NCBI GenBank assembly: GCA_003313425.1
Contig: NHZP01000004.1
Coordinates: 744,001 to 808,000 of the forward strand
DNA: 64,000 bases
DNA from: Pseudopyrenochaeta lycopersici
Taxonomy: Eukaryota; Ascomycota; Dothideomycetes; Pleosporales; Pseudopyrenochaetaceae
Reading direction: 5' to 3'
The notes below the pieces were generated by a model, which was not told the origin of the DNA, did no database searches, and saw nothing but the letters and a program-made list of their open reading frames with translations. Shown one piece after another: positions 22,419 to 33,392 of this stretch. The translations under genes and the position numbers were made by a program. Position 1 is the first letter of the stretch. Each line of letters begins with the position of its first letter.

Positions 22419-24479
22419 TTATGATGCTTCCAATGCATCTATAGAAGCTTGGAGGTGTTTGATCCTTTCTTCAAACGGCGATCCGAGAGGCGGTAGGTCA
22501 TCTAGTGACTCTGTTGCAACAGGCTTCAGACCGTCCAAGTCGACCCCGCTGTCACGATCAATGATTCGATTCGGGTTCGGGAAGAATGGCGAGTCCAAGG
22601 CATCGACCGCGTGTTGCAAAGGGCTCCAGGGGCTAAGGAGGCCCCTCGACTCCTCAGTCTGCAAAATTTCATGGTCATCTTCTGTGACTAGTACTCGACC
22701 GCCCAGCTTGACGTCGCTAACGCGAACCTGATATTCTAGTGCTTTTTGGCCATCCTTGATCAACTGCTCCGTCCAGCCTAAACATCGCTTGAGGCTTTGG
22801 TTCATCTTCTGGCTGTCCACGAGAAGCTCTCGGTGCTTCGAAAGGTCCAGCTGAAGGCGCTTCTCATCTCTCACACGGTGTGCTTCATCCCGCTCAGCCT
22901 GCGCAGAAGGACTGAGGATGCTCTCGTCCAAGGAAGAGTCACTGCTTTCCAAATCCTCCTCCTGCTCCTCATCCTGCTCCTCCTCCTGCAGCTCTTCCGC
23001 TTCTGACATATCTGAGAGGTCGCCTACATTTGCGAAGCCGGTAGCAGAAGATGACTCGGGAGTGGAGCCAAGGGTGTCCATGGAAAAGCGGCCAGCTCGG
23101 CTCATGCGGCGGAATCGCCTCAACTCGGCCTTTTGCTTACGAACTTCCTTTTCAAGGGAGCGGTTGATGGCGAGAAGCGAGGAATTGCTGATCTCAAGAT
23201 CAAGGACTTTTCGTTCACGTCGTGCATTTGCTGCAAGCTCATTCATCATATCCAACGCGCTTTGGCCACCAGCAGGTCTGATAGGGCTTGTTGGTACTGG
23301 AGAGGGAAGACCAGAGAATGCAGTTGTGGGAGAAGGTGCAGAAGCCACACTATCGGGCAGCGAGCCATTACTGACTATCCGATTATCAGTGTGCAGTCGG
23401 CTAGGGGTGGTTGCCGACAAATCGTTTGGTGGCGCCTTCTTAAGCTCGGCCACAGAGTCAATAGACGACAGGCTAGCACTTTTGGCATGACCAAGTCTGA
23501 TGATGGACGATGCAGCACTAGATCTCCGTTTCGAACGATCCGGGACATCTGGTGTGTTGGAACCGGACAGTATGGACAGAGCAGAATTTCGCGAGTTGAT
23601 AGGCGGACGAATGACCTGTGAGGCACCCTTTCGGTAGGAGAGATGTGCCCAGTCCTTGGTTGGCGATGGCGGTCGAAGTGACGGTTCCTGGGTCGGATTT
23701 GATCTCAGCTCAAGGCCTGGAGATGCTGGAAGAGGCGGAGGAGTAAGGAGAGGCGGGCGGTCTCTGGGCTCTATCAACGAGTCGGCGTGGAAAAACTTGC
23801 TCTCCGGCTGCGGCCTGCCTACAGACGATAGGGGAGGGGACGGCACATCTTGTCTCCGTGGGGCGTCGTCCTGTTTGCCATTTGCGTAGAAGAAGACGGG
23901 TGCTTTTTTCTGGGGCGCCGGCTGCTCATGAGACTTTGCTTCACTGGCATGGAAGAACAGCGGCGACACGTCCTTGGCCGAGCCGGTCTCAGACGGAGCA
24001 TGGTTGTATATGCCGGATAGAGGCAATCGTGGAATTGGGGCGGTGTGATTGCCGGCTTGCCCAGCGATGCTGCGTGGGCGGGCAGCGGTTTGGGCACCAT
24101 TGCTCCCGCTGATTGCAGACCCAGCGAAGTCTACGGTGGAAGGCGGGCGCGAGCTGCTCGGGGTTGCGGTGGGAGTGCCACTGGGCGTCGACGAGGCGCT
24201 ATCTACGCCCACACGGGATTTCCTCGACGACGAGCGAGGGGTGATGTTGTTGCTGAGAAAGGCCTTGACGGGGGTTGCGTCTTCCCGGAGCGTGTTGCTG
24301 GCTCTCGGGGTGGTTCCATTGCTGGTGCGTGCGGTGCGGCTGGGCTGGGTGGTGTTTGCAGAAGTGGCGGTGGGCGCGACAGCGAGTCGAGGGGTAATGG
24401 GCGTCTTTGCAGTGCGGTTGCTAGCGAGCGTCGGCTTCAGAGGCCTTGGGTTGTTCGGGTGGGGTCGGTCGATTGGCAT
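22419..24479 (-). CDS. Disordered and coiled-coil protein with FFHA-type motif triplet
   Basis: Single exon, 686 residues. The first 390 residues are Ser/Pro/Thr-rich and basic, typical of cytoskeletal or spindle-pole scaffolds. Inside lie three spaced motifs: FFHAS at 175-179, FFYAN at 196-200 and FFHAD at 229-233, each embedded in a polar linker, which looks like a multivalent short binding motif. A coiled coil follows (LDMMNELAANARRERKVLDL, LLAINRSLEKEVRKQKAELR), then a very acidic stretch (EELQEEEQDEEQEEDLESSD) and a second helical segment near LQLDLSKHRELLVDSQKMNQ. The extreme C-terminus is another helix (PFEERIKHLQASIDALEAS). No named family is recognised. The long antisense frame over its 5' end is a composition artefact. 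Confidence 0.75.
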   Translation of the reverse strand: MPIDRPHPNNPRPLKPTLASNRTAKTPITPRLAVAPTATSANTTQPSRTARTSNGTTPRASNTLREDATPVKAFLSNNITPRSSSRKSRVGVDSASSTPSGTPTATPSSSRPPSTVDFAGSAISGSNGAQTAARPRSIAGQAGNHTAPIPRLPLSGIYNHAPSETGSAKDVSPLFFHASEAKSHEQPAPQKKAPVFFYANGKQDDAPRRQDVPSPPLSSVGRPQPESKFFHADSLIEPRDRPPLLTPPPLPASPGLELRSNPTQEPSLRPPSPTKDWAHLSYRKGASQVIRPPINSRNSALSILSGSNTPDVPDRSKRRSSAASSIIRLGHAKSASLSSIDSVAELKKAPPNDLSATTPSRLHTDNRIVSNGSLPDSVASAPSPTTAFSGLPSPVPTSPIRPAGGQSALDMMNELAANARRERKVLDLEISNSSLLAINRSLEKEVRKQKAELRRFRRMSRAGRFSMDTLGSTPESSSATGFANVGDLSDMSEAEELQEEEQDEEQEEDLESSDSSLDESILSPSAQAERDEAHRVRDEKRLQLDLSKHRELLVDSQKMNQSLKRCLGWTEQLIKDGQKALEYQVRVSDVKLGGRVLVTEDDHEILQTEESRGLLSPWSPLQHAVDALDSPFFPNPNRIIDRDSGVDLDGLKPVATESLDDLPPLGSPFEERIKHLQASIDALEAS

Positions 24480-24965
24480 CCTCCACGGTGTATTCGACTA
24501 CTGTGGGTGGGAGATGCGGCGGATGCGGAGGGTGCTCATGGCCATCCGGAGCGGCAATGGGGCGGTTGCTGGGGGGCGGTGGTGTTGACGATAGTTGTTG
24601 ACGGCAGCCGAAGCGGTGACGGGATTCTGCAGCGCCAAAACAAGCGTGAGACCTCCAAGTGCGACAGGCCGCGTTACAATGGGAGCGGCTGGGGAGAGAG
24701 TGTGGCAGCGGTTACGTCCATGGCCCGCGAGCAGTCGTGGGCGGAAGAGGGGTTTTCGGGCGCGGTGGACCGTCTGTTGTGGTGTGAGATGAGCAGCATC
24801 TGGTGGCCGTGAAATGATCCTGGCGAGCCCTGCCGCTATTCCGCACGCGGCGCCGCCGTCCGCGCGCGTCATTCCCTTTCACGCCCCATGGCGCGTTAGC
24901 ACGTTGGCAGGCTGTCAGCTTAATGAAATGCCACCCAGAATACCCGTCATGTCCCCGCACCGACC
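24480..24965. promoter_or_regulatory. Divergent promoter region
   Basis: GC-rich stretch between the start of the coiled-coil gene and that of DNA polymerase kappa. It must hold both promoters. No TATA box is seen. Confidence 0.5.
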
Positions 24966-26981
24966 ATGAGGAGCAATGCTTCAGGGTCTGACCATCCATT
25001 GCCATGGCCCGGCCAGCCCCGTCCTGGCCAGGCACCAGACGCGTCCGCCTCGCACGCTGCCGACCAAGTAGACGACGTCAACAGTGCCATGGGCAACGCT
25101 CCTGCAGAACACCGGCCGTCTGAAACCCCATCAGACCGCCCACAGCCGTCCAGGACGCCCTCCAACGAGCACGACTCGCTCAAGTACCATCTCCTCGGTC
25201 CCTCGCTCACCAAAGCCGGCCAAGACACCGTCGACCAGCAAAAGGTCTCGGAGATCATATACAACGCGTCCAAGGGCTCAAAGTTCTTCAACAATGAGGA
25301 AGTCAAGGACAAGAACCTCACAGACAAGATCGCAAGGATCTTGGCCAAAAGGCGCCAGCTAGAGAAGCTGGATTTGACGTCCGACCTGCGCAGAGCCGAC
25401 GACTGCATTGCTGAGCTGGAGTTGACGCGGGACCTGAGCCAGGTGGTGATACACATTGACTGCGATGCCTTTTACGCCGCAGTCGAAGAACTCGACAGGC
25501 CTGAGCTGAAAGAAGTGCCCATGGCGGTCGGCAAAGGCGTATTGACAACCTGCAACTATCATGCGAGGAGATTTGGATGTCGCTCAGGCATGGCCGGTTT
25601 CGTCGCCATGAAGCTGTGTCCCCAGCTTATCTGCGTGCCCCTGAACTTTGCAAAATACCAAGCCAAAGCGGATGAAGTCCGCGAGGTACTGGCTCTGTAC
25701 GATCCAGGTTTCGAGAGCGCCAGCTGCGATGAGGCTTACCTGAATCTCACACAATATTGTGGGGATCGCAACCTCAGCCCTGAGGAGGCCGTCAGCCAGC
25801 TGCGAGCTGAGATTCACGAAAAGACCAAAATCACCGTCTCTGCCGGGATTGCTGCAAACGCTAAGCTCGCAAAGATATGCTCAAACAAGAATAAGCCTAA
25901 TGGGCAGTTCTACCTCCCGAGCGACAGACAGACCATTATGGACTTCATGAAGACTATGCCCACGCGAAAGGTCAACGGCATTGGCCGCGTGTTCGAGCGG
26001 GAACTAGATGCTATTGGCGTCAAGACCTGCGGAGACATCTACGCACATCGGGCCTATCTGACGCAGCTCTTTGGCCAAAAGGCTTTCCAATTCCTCATAC
26101 AGTGCTACCTGGGTCTGGGACGCACCAAGATCCAGCGTGCTGAAGACTACGAGCGTAAGAGTGTCGGCACTGAAACAACTTTCAGAGAGTTGCAGTCTCC
26201 TGACGCTTTGCGAGACAAGCTGCGGCATATTGCTGAAGAGCTCGAAGGTGATCTCAAGCGCACTGAATACAAGGGTAGAACGCTCTGCATCAAAATCAAG
26301 CTACATACATATGAAGTACACACACGACAGACTACACCCCCTTTTGCTGTCCACCGCGCCGACGACTTGTTCAAGTACAGCCTACCAATGCTAGAGAAGT
26401 TGATGAAGGAGATCCCAAGTATGAGGCTTCGACTGATGGGACTACGAGTTACGCATATCGTCAGTACGAAGAAACCCGGCATTGACTTCTTCGGCCGAGT
26501 CAAGACCCCGGCGACAACTACGAAAGATACCACAGCGAAGGAGGAGGGCACTTGGGAGACCTGGCCCGAAGAAGAGTTTGAAGAGGCAGCCCGTCAAGAA
26601 CGCAACGACGAAATGAACGAGCTGGAAAAGCTATCTCAGGAACACGAGGAGCAGCAACTGAATGGGAATGGTGTCCAGAATGTCGACGACCCGGAACAGG
26701 ACGTTGTCGCCGAAGAGCAGTGGACATGTCCTATTTGCGCCTTGCCCCAACCGCCAGACGATGCAACATTCAACGCACACATCGACTTCTGCCTATCCAA
26801 GGAGACAATCAAAGACGCAGTAAAGTCCACTGCCCTCCCATTGGCTTTGGAAAAGCAATCCAGCGTGTCGAAGCCTATTCAGAAGAGAGGCAAGCGTGGT
26901 CGCCCGAAGAATGAGCCTCCACCGCCGGACCAGAAAGCTCGCGAAAAGCGGCGAGCTTTCTTCTCTCTGGGTGGCGCCTGA
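24966..26981 (+). CDS. DNA polymerase kappa (Y-family, DinB)
   Basis: Single exon, 671 residues. It is the translesion polymerase that inserts opposite and extends past minor-groove adducts in the nucleus. The kappa-specific N-clasp is at about 75-150 (GLTKAG-type stretch, KVSEIIYNASKGSKFFNNEE, KNLTDKIARILAKRRQLEK). Catalytic metal ligands are D165 in VVIHIDCDAFYAAVEEL and D255/E256 in SCDEAYLN. The thumb and little-finger regions follow (VNGIGRVFERELDAIGV, SVGTETTFREL, RTLCIKIKLHTYEVHTRQ). A single UBZ4-type zinc finger lies at 588-609: C588, C591, H605, C609. The tail has an AT-hook-like KRGRPK and ends with KRRAFFSLGGA, where the FF could form a non-canonical PCNA-binding motif. Metazoan enzymes have two UBZ fingers; here one is seen. 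The ATG at 24966 is the first in frame. Confidence 0.95.
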   Translation: MRSNASGSDHPLPWPGQPRPGQAPDASASHAADQVDDVNSAMGNAPAEHRPSETPSDRPQPSRTPSNEHDSLKYHLLGPSLTKAGQDTVDQQKVSEIIYNASKGSKFFNNEEVKDKNLTDKIARILAKRRQLEKLDLTSDLRRADDCIAELELTRDLSQVVIHIDCDAFYAAVEELDRPELKEVPMAVGKGVLTTCNYHARRFGCRSGMAGFVAMKLCPQLICVPLNFAKYQAKADEVREVLALYDPGFESASCDEAYLNLTQYCGDRNLSPEEAVSQLRAEIHEKTKITVSAGIAANAKLAKICSNKNKPNGQFYLPSDRQTIMDFMKTMPTRKVNGIGRVFERELDAIGVKTCGDIYAHRAYLTQLFGQKAFQFLIQCYLGLGRTKIQRAEDYERKSVGTETTFRELQSPDALRDKLRHIAEELEGDLKRTEYKGRTLCIKIKLHTYEVHTRQTTPPFAVHRADDLFKYSLPMLEKLMKEIPSMRLRLMGLRVTHIVSTKKPGIDFFGRVKTPATTTKDTTAKEEGTWETWPEEEFEEAARQERNDEMNELEKLSQEHEEQQLNGNGVQNVDDPEQDVVAEEQWTCPICALPQPPDDATFNAHIDFCLSKETIKDAVKSTALPLALEKQSSVSKPIQKRGKRGRPKNEPPPPDQKAREKRRAFFSLGGA

Positions 26982-27498
26982 ACAATCGGATACCGATTCA
27001 TCGACGCAAATATGTCGCTGACGTCCGTCCAGTCGGCATGACATACCAGCTTCGACTGTCTTGATTGCAGAGATTAGCCTGCTGCGAATTGACTTGCAGC
27101 AGACCGCTATGCAAAAGGCATTTTGGATGTTACAGCCACGGTATCTACCTCGCGTCCTTACAAGGCAGAAGCTATTGAAAACATCTTCAACGTATAGCTC
27201 ACAGGAAGTGATTGGCGAGTAAATAAGAAGATGAAGATGGAATTGAGGCAGACATATCTAGATAGCTCGATATAAAGAAAAACTATTCCATTTCCCAATG
27301 CCTTCGTAAAGATGATTATGGTGCAATCAATAACCCACTTCCAAGATTGCGATATAAGATAATTAGCCGTCCTCTATGGGTATCGCAGTAAGAAAAGTGG
27401 CGCGAAACGAAGCCCGCTTTAGTGCTCTTCAAAAAGGCCAAATGTCTACAGTCTAATCGCGTTAGTCAACAAGAAAGAAATCCTGGAAGCAGTGCGGT
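26982..27498. other. Convergent intergenic region
   Basis: AT-rich 3' flanks of polymerase kappa and of the ZIP transporter gene. Nothing further is seen. Confidence 0.6.
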
Positions 27499-28761
27499 TT
27501 AGGCCCAGTAACCTAGCAGAGCCATCAAGCCTGAAAGATGTTAGTGATGTAGTCAGCTTCAAATTGAAGGGAAATAAACTTACCAGCACCAAGCATCATG
27601 AGTGCAAATGCCTTCAGCGTCCTGCCTACGGGTCCCTTTTGCATGTATGGACTGAACATGAACTCATGGGCCATCAACTCTACCAATCCCGTGTAGATGA
27701 GAATTCCTGCACTGATAGAGTCGAACACGCCATTGACCATAAGCGTAGTTCGCGATCCAGGGGAAAACGTTTGGCGCACACCGAGTCCAACAGCAATGGC
27801 AATGGGGGTCGAGATTCCATATCCTAACGCGAGAAAGTACGGTGTCCAACGCTTCCTCGCTGGCCACGGGACTTCTGCTAGACGTGCACCAAGACCGAGA
27901 CCCTCAAATGTCTGGTGGAAGACAAGCACGATGTAAAGTGTGATAAACTCCTCCCCGGCTACAGCAAGAGTCAGACCAATGAAGATAGAGTGAAAGATGA
28001 CGCCAAATTCTAGAATAAAGACAGCAGTAAGTTGCGCCGCATACATCTCCGGAAGGACTCCATGGGCCTCCCAGTCTGCGTCCAAATCGGAATTAGCAAG
28101 GTGATCGCGCTGGTGGCCAAGATGGTCTTCACCACGGAGATGAGGGTTGTTGCCGCTTGGAGTTGCCTCCGAATCTTGCGGAGTCCTCTTACGGTCTCCA
28201 AGACTGATATCGTCGCTGTTAGCTGATGCAACGGCCGTGTGGGTGTGATTTCCGTCTTTAGAATGACCGTGCTCGTGGTCACCACCAAAGTTGCCGTATC
28301 TCATGGTCATAAGCTCGAGGAAGAACATGGCAAAGATGGTCATTAGGACAATGCCTTCAACCCAGGGATATGCAACGATGGCACCCGTGAGGCACTCATT
28401 GGTCAAGGCTTCGTGGGCAGGCGCGAGCAAATGAATGAAGGCTGTTGCAACAATCACTCCAGAGCCAAAGTACTTTGCAACGAAGAAGACCCAGTCTGGC
28501 ACTAGTCTTGATCGCATTCGTTTCGCAAATACCGGGAATACGGCGCCTACGTTGTGTTAGACTTTCACCGTAGCCAAGATAGACATACTGACCAAAAGAA
28601 GATCCGATTAGGATCACAAAGATTGCAGATATCCGGAGGCCCATACGGCCGTCATAGTCGTTCTCGGAGCTACATTGTACGGGCTCCTCGGGTGCTGTCT
28701 CGACAGGTGCAGTATCCTGGCGCAGGATTAACCTCGCTATTTCCAGGGCAGCGGTATCCAT
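27499..28761 (-). CDS. ZIP family zinc/iron transporter
   Basis: Exons 28593-28761, 27584-28546 and 27499-27530 give 387 residues; the last exon is only 32 bases and encodes GLMALLGYWA. Introns have GTCAGT/CGTAG and GTAAGT/TTCAG ends. It resembles yeast Zrt1/Zrt2 and plant IRT plasma-membrane zinc importers. Visible are TM1 (RISAIFVILIGSSFG), the LAPAHEALTNECL loop with Cys, TM3, a His-rich cytosolic loop (DHEHGHSKDGNHTHT at 146-160, then HLRGEDHLGHQRDH), TM4 with HSIFIGLTLAV and TM5 with HQTFEGLGLGARL, which carry the intramembrane metal ligands. The C-terminal YWA end is typical of the fungal branch. Expression is expected to respond to zinc status, but no zinc-response site was proven here. 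Confidence 0.93.
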
Positions 28762-30336
28762 CTTGGTAGCACTTTAATCGTTGTGGCAGGTAACAAGAGA
28801 GTTCAGGGCAGACCAATAAACGACTGTCAAATAGATGAAGCTGCGTATCTGCAAAACTATGGCCCAGCGGTTTGGTATCCCACTTAGAACTTTAACGTAT
28901 GCAGGTCGGCTGAACGCGGTCGATCCGGCTGGTCGGTTTGTTCACTTGAGTCTGAAGTGGGGTGCTGGCCTATTTATTATACCGCTGAAGGTAATCAAGC
29001 ACCGTGATGGACGAAGGAAAGGAGCTTGGAAGGGCTTGAGTGGGCTTGTCAAGGCTTGACTGTTCGTAATCGCAGGCCGTGATTGCAAAAATAGCAGGCA
29101 CCTTGATGTCCTGCGCTAAGCCAAGCTAGCAGTAGTCGTTGAGTTAGCTTGACTGGAGGCAAGCCCAGTGAGTCTGACAGGTGTGGCAGATATTGAACGA
29201 GCCATTTTGTGGGTCGAGTTTGAGATAAAGAGCGGCGTTGTTTTCCTCGGATGTCGTGCTAGGAATTTGGATGCTGAGGAATGACCAGGTGAGAAGCGAT
29301 GCAGTTGTAACCTAAGCGACAAATAAGCGTCGAACATTGAGCAACACCGGCGTTAGTCAGCGGTGAGGCTGACATTCCTTAGGAGCCTCAAACGACTACT
29401 TTGCAACGTTTCGGCGGCTTGCTGCATGTCGCTTTTTCGGCGGAGAGCTCTTTATCAGCATTCGGTCATCCGCTCGTGCAATCCTGGTGGTTACGCAGCA
29501 CATCTTCTCATCAAGTTCAAAACTCTACCATCTCCAATCCTGACGATGCCCTGTTTTCATGGTCTCTGCAGGACGAAACTTTGCAGAAAGAAGAGCGATT
29601 TACTTGTGATAGAAATTCATAGGCTTGCTGCTATACGGTGCGACACTCGAGTAGAACGCGCTTCCATCCGATCGTAGATGGGTAGCACCAGTTGTGAGAG
29701 GCTTAGAGGCAAGTGCCTCAGATCGGATCGCATCAGGTTCAACGTGTACCGAATCTTTGAACACAATCAGCCTTGGGACCAGCCTGAAGGCACGGTTGAC
29801 ACTCCGTCTTGGCTCCTATAAACAGGTTTGTTAAATTGTGAGGCTTTGGGCACGTGATCCGATCCTGAAGCCTTGTAGGTGTGGGGTACATTGCCGATCG
29901 CTTACTCGATGATGGGATTCTTGTTTTGCCCATGGGGCCGTGTGTCGGCATCGTACGCACGTCTCTTCCCAGAGCTTTACAACAAGGCGTGCAAAGCAGC
30001 AAGCACCTACTTTCATCAATTGCTCAACGAAAACCATGTTCCAACTGTTCCGTAGCTCTGCACGCTTGTGTTTGAAGGCCGCAGCTCATCAACTGTCCCG
30101 CAACGGCAGCCAATGATCGATGCACGTCGTGAGGGGGCCGCATACTCCAATGACGTCTTGACTTCCTGCTTTGTACCATAGCTTCTGACGCAGCTACAGA
30201 CAGCTGACCGCATTACGTCCCATAAAACAGTTGCCTGCAGTCTCCGCTTCATAACCGCTGCCACCGCTACTTCACTTTACTGCAGTTTGCACCTCTGTCA
30301 ATTTTGTCTCTCTCAGAAGCACATATAACCACCATC
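28762..30336. promoter_or_regulatory. Long divergent region between ZIP transporter and rhodopsin
   Basis: About 1.6 kb serving both promoters. Reading frames inside are short and featureless. The last 60 bases before the rhodopsin ATG are pyrimidine-rich (ACTTCACTTTACTGC, TTTTGTCTCTCTC). Confidence 0.5.
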
Positions 30337-31376
30337 ATGATTGTTGATCAATTCGAAGAAGTCTTTAAGAAGACATCGCAGCTCTTCCCGCTACCAACGG
30401 CTACCGCTTCGGCGCATCCTACCCATGTAGCCCCAATTCCTTCAATTGTGCCTGACACTCCCATTTACGAAGTCGCTGGCGATGCTGGGAAGAAAACACT
30501 CTGGGTTGTCTTTGTTCTCATGCTGATCGCGTCTGCTGCCTTCACAGCCCTGTCATGGAAAATCCCAGTGGTACGCAACATCAGAGAGAGCGTCTAGAAG
30601 CTCACTAATGTATTCACAGTCTAAACGTCTCTATCATGTCATCACGACTATCATTACCATCACCGCTGCCCTCTCCTACTTCGCCATGGCAACTGGTCAT
30701 GGTGTTTCCATGCACAAGATTACCGTCCGCCACCAAATGGATCACGTCCCCGATACCTTTCAGCATGTTCACCGCCAAGTGTACTGGGCTCGTTATGTTG
30801 ATTGGAGCATCACCACACCTCTTCTGATTCTCGACCTTGGTCTCTTGGCTGGCATGTCGGGTGCCCATATCTTCATGGCTATTGTTGCCGACTTGATCAT
30901 GGTTTTGACCGGTTTGTTTGCTGCTTTCGGCTCAGAGGGCACTCCCCAAAAGTGGGGCTGGTACACCATTGCCTGCATTGCCTACATCTTCGTTGTCTGG
31001 CACCTTGCTCTCAATGGAGGCACCAATGCTTCCGCGAAGGGCCCCAAGCTTCGTTCGTTCTTCGTCGCCATTGGTGGTTACACTCTTTTGCTTTGGACCG
31101 CATACCCTATGTAAGTTTTACTCCTGCTTGCATTCATGTTGATGCTAACCGATTTGCAGTGTCTGGGGCCTCGCTGATGGTTCTCGCAAAGTTGGCGTTG
31201 ATGGCGAGATCATCGCTTATGCTGTCCTCGATGTCCTCGCCAAGGGTGTTTTCGGTGCCTGGCTCCTTATTACACATGCCAATCTACGTGAGAGTGACGT
31301 AGAGCTAGGAGGCTTCTGGGCCAACGGTCTCAACCGCGATGGTGCTATCCGCATTGGTGAGGACGATGGTGCCTAA
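30337..31376 (+). CDS. Fungal rhodopsin, proton-pump type
   Basis: Exons 30337-30570, 30620-31110 and 31160-31376 give 313 residues. It is a seven-helix retinal protein of the plasma membrane. Key residues of bacteriorhodopsin are all kept: the proton acceptor D139 and R136 in ARYVDWSITTP, the cytoplasmic proton donor D150 in LLILDLGLL, and the retinal Schiff-base K270 in VLDVLAKGVFG. Having both Asp places it with the outward proton pumps (Leptosphaeria rhodopsin, CarO-like) and not with Neurospora NOP-1, whose pump activity is weak, as far as I recall. The N-terminus MIVDQFEEVF and C-terminus GAIRIGEDDGA match the Leptosphaeria maculans protein closely from memory, which also gives the same residue numbers. 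The intron acceptor is at CACAG and the third-exon acceptor at TTGCAG. Confidence 0.96.
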
Positions 31377-32861
31377 TTTCATCAACGATTACAACGATAC
31401 AACAACAGTTCGTTGGTATAAATTGCACGAAAATATCAGCTTAAAATTACCGACCCATAATGGGCAATGGGAAGTGATGGAAGACTCTGTCGGGAAAATG
31501 CATTTACTTTTTTAGTCTTCTTGATAGTTTCAACTGTCGATGGTTTAGTCCAGATGAACGGTGTTGGGAGGTCATGTTTAATCGGGGGATAGGATTCTAT
31601 ATCTTCATATCGTAATGTAGAAGGCCCGTAGTTTATGATATTGCTTTGCCAATCACACATGGCCGTATCCCGGCTTCCTGCCAAGCCCATGCATTCCTCT
31701 CTCCAGCACTTCGGTGCAGCGTTCCTCCCGTCTTTAAGCAACTACTAACATCTTTCCTAATGTTTTCAACTTCTTTGTGCAGAATGGTTCGCAAGCTCAT
31801 GCATTGATTCAACAAAACAGTATTCAATTGTTGCGACCACTGAAGAAAGGGCGACATGTATTCAACACTACTCAAAGTGGCCATAGTAGCACTTGCAGTA
31901 CAGACGTGCGGTCATCTCTTCCTCCAAAGGCGTTGGCATGATCTAACACAAACTCAGAACATCTTCACCTTTAGATGCACCGTCCATATTAACAACTACA
32001 TCTACCCTCCAAGCGAAATGCACTCTCAATGTGCTTAGAACACCATCTTTCGAGACAAACTGCACGTTCTACGTGAATACTCATACGTCAACATCATACA
32101 CAGACTGTCATGGGTGTGAGATCCGAACGAAGATCCTGGGCCTTGGACTAGTTAGTACATGGATGGCTCATGTGTAATATCATGCTGGAGACGCTGATGC
32201 GATGTAGCCTTGTCGGACACTTACGACAGCTCCGGGTGTTGCAACGGAAACAATCATGATGTGTAAAGGGGCGAATACGCATGCGGTGGCAGCTATAGCT
32301 ACGGCGCTTGGGCATTAAGTGGGCATTTGTGAAGTATGAAAGACTAGAGAAGGGGAGGAGACTTCCCGACACTACCGTGCGGATGTGGAGAGCCAAACGA
32401 CAACGTGTCTATTAAAGTGTTGGTCTGAAATTCTATCCTGTTTGGAGAATGGCAGGATAGACAAAAAGCAAGTCTGCAACCTTTGCCATGCCTCGGCGTT
32501 CTGTGCATGCATGCAAATCCATGCGTGTCATAGCTTCGAGCATACCTACAAAGTGTCAGTCAACAACGCGAACCGAGACAAGGATATCCAAGCGTGACAT
32601 CGACTTCAGAGACACGAAGTCACGCCCGGACATGCTGTTGCTCGTGAGACGTAAGAGATGACAGCACTCGAACACCTGACATTGGTGTTGCCATATGCAG
32701 GGATCAGTCGCTGCCCCGCAACCAAGCCGCAACAAAGCATCCAAGAAGGCGCCCCTCCCATCTCACCTCACAGAGCTCCTTTGAGTACCACAGAGCTGCT
32801 TTTGGGTCAACTAGAACCACCAATACTGTTCAATCTTCCGAATCACTAATAGCAATTCATC
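31377..32861. other. Intergenic region
   Basis: About 1.5 kb between two plus-strand genes. Short frames only (for example 31436-31741 minus, 32385-32597 plus). No domain, repeat or RNA gene is seen. Confidence 0.5.
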
Positions 32862-33392
32862 ATGGCATCTGAGAACGCTAACGTCGTCGACGAGACGCCC
32901 ATCTCCCCGGTACGCTCCCAGGAACGACGCAATTCCCTCGAGAAGCACTTGCAGCACCGCCCGGAGCCCCAGGACCTCAAGAACAGACACATTTTGCTAG
33001 ACACGACGACAGCCCCGTACGTCCCCACATTTTCTGTAGCTAATCACATATTTCCGCAGCCATCCTGCGAGCACCAGAATCCAGACCTGGTGCACAACCA
33101 CAGCTAACCACCACACGATCCTAGAGCACTCCAAGCCAAAGCCCTCGAGCTGGAGCGCCAGCGTGCCACAGACAACCTCAAGAAAGGTCTGTCTTCGCGT
33201 CCCGAGCGTGAGGACCTCGTCCAGCGAAACATCCTCCCGGACTCGACGGCTGCACCTGCCCTTCAAGGACACCAGAAGGAGCTTGAGCTTCACATGAGGG
33301 CCGACAGCCTCGAGAAAGGTCTTCAGAGCAGACCTAGTCCCGAAGAGCTCGTCAAGAAAGGTATCCTTGAGAGCCCCGTGAAGGACGCTTGA
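32862..33392 (+). CDS. Small RPEL-repeat protein
   Basis: Exons 32862-33016 and 33125-33392 (108-base intron, GTACGT donor, CCTAG acceptor) give 140 residues. Three RPEL motifs start at R33, R77 and R121: RPEPQDLKNRHIL, RPEREDLVQRNIL and RPSPEELVKKGIL. The spacing is exactly 44 residues twice, and the linkers are alike too (TTTAPALQAK against STAAPALQGH; DNLKKGLSS against DSLEKGLQS). The intron falls inside the first linker. In animals RPEL motifs (MRTF, Phactr) bind monomeric actin; in fungi short proteins of this kind are known but poorly studied. Cytosolic actin-monomer binding is therefore the leading inference. No signal or membrane segment is present. Confidence 0.88.

Noticed and set aside
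24045..24812. 255-codon plus-strand frame overlapping the start of the coiled-coil gene
   Set aside because: It is antisense to a Ser/Pro/Thr-rich coding region, is almost all Gly/Arg/Ala/Ser in composition and contains no domain; long antisense frames are expected in GC-rich low-complexity genes.
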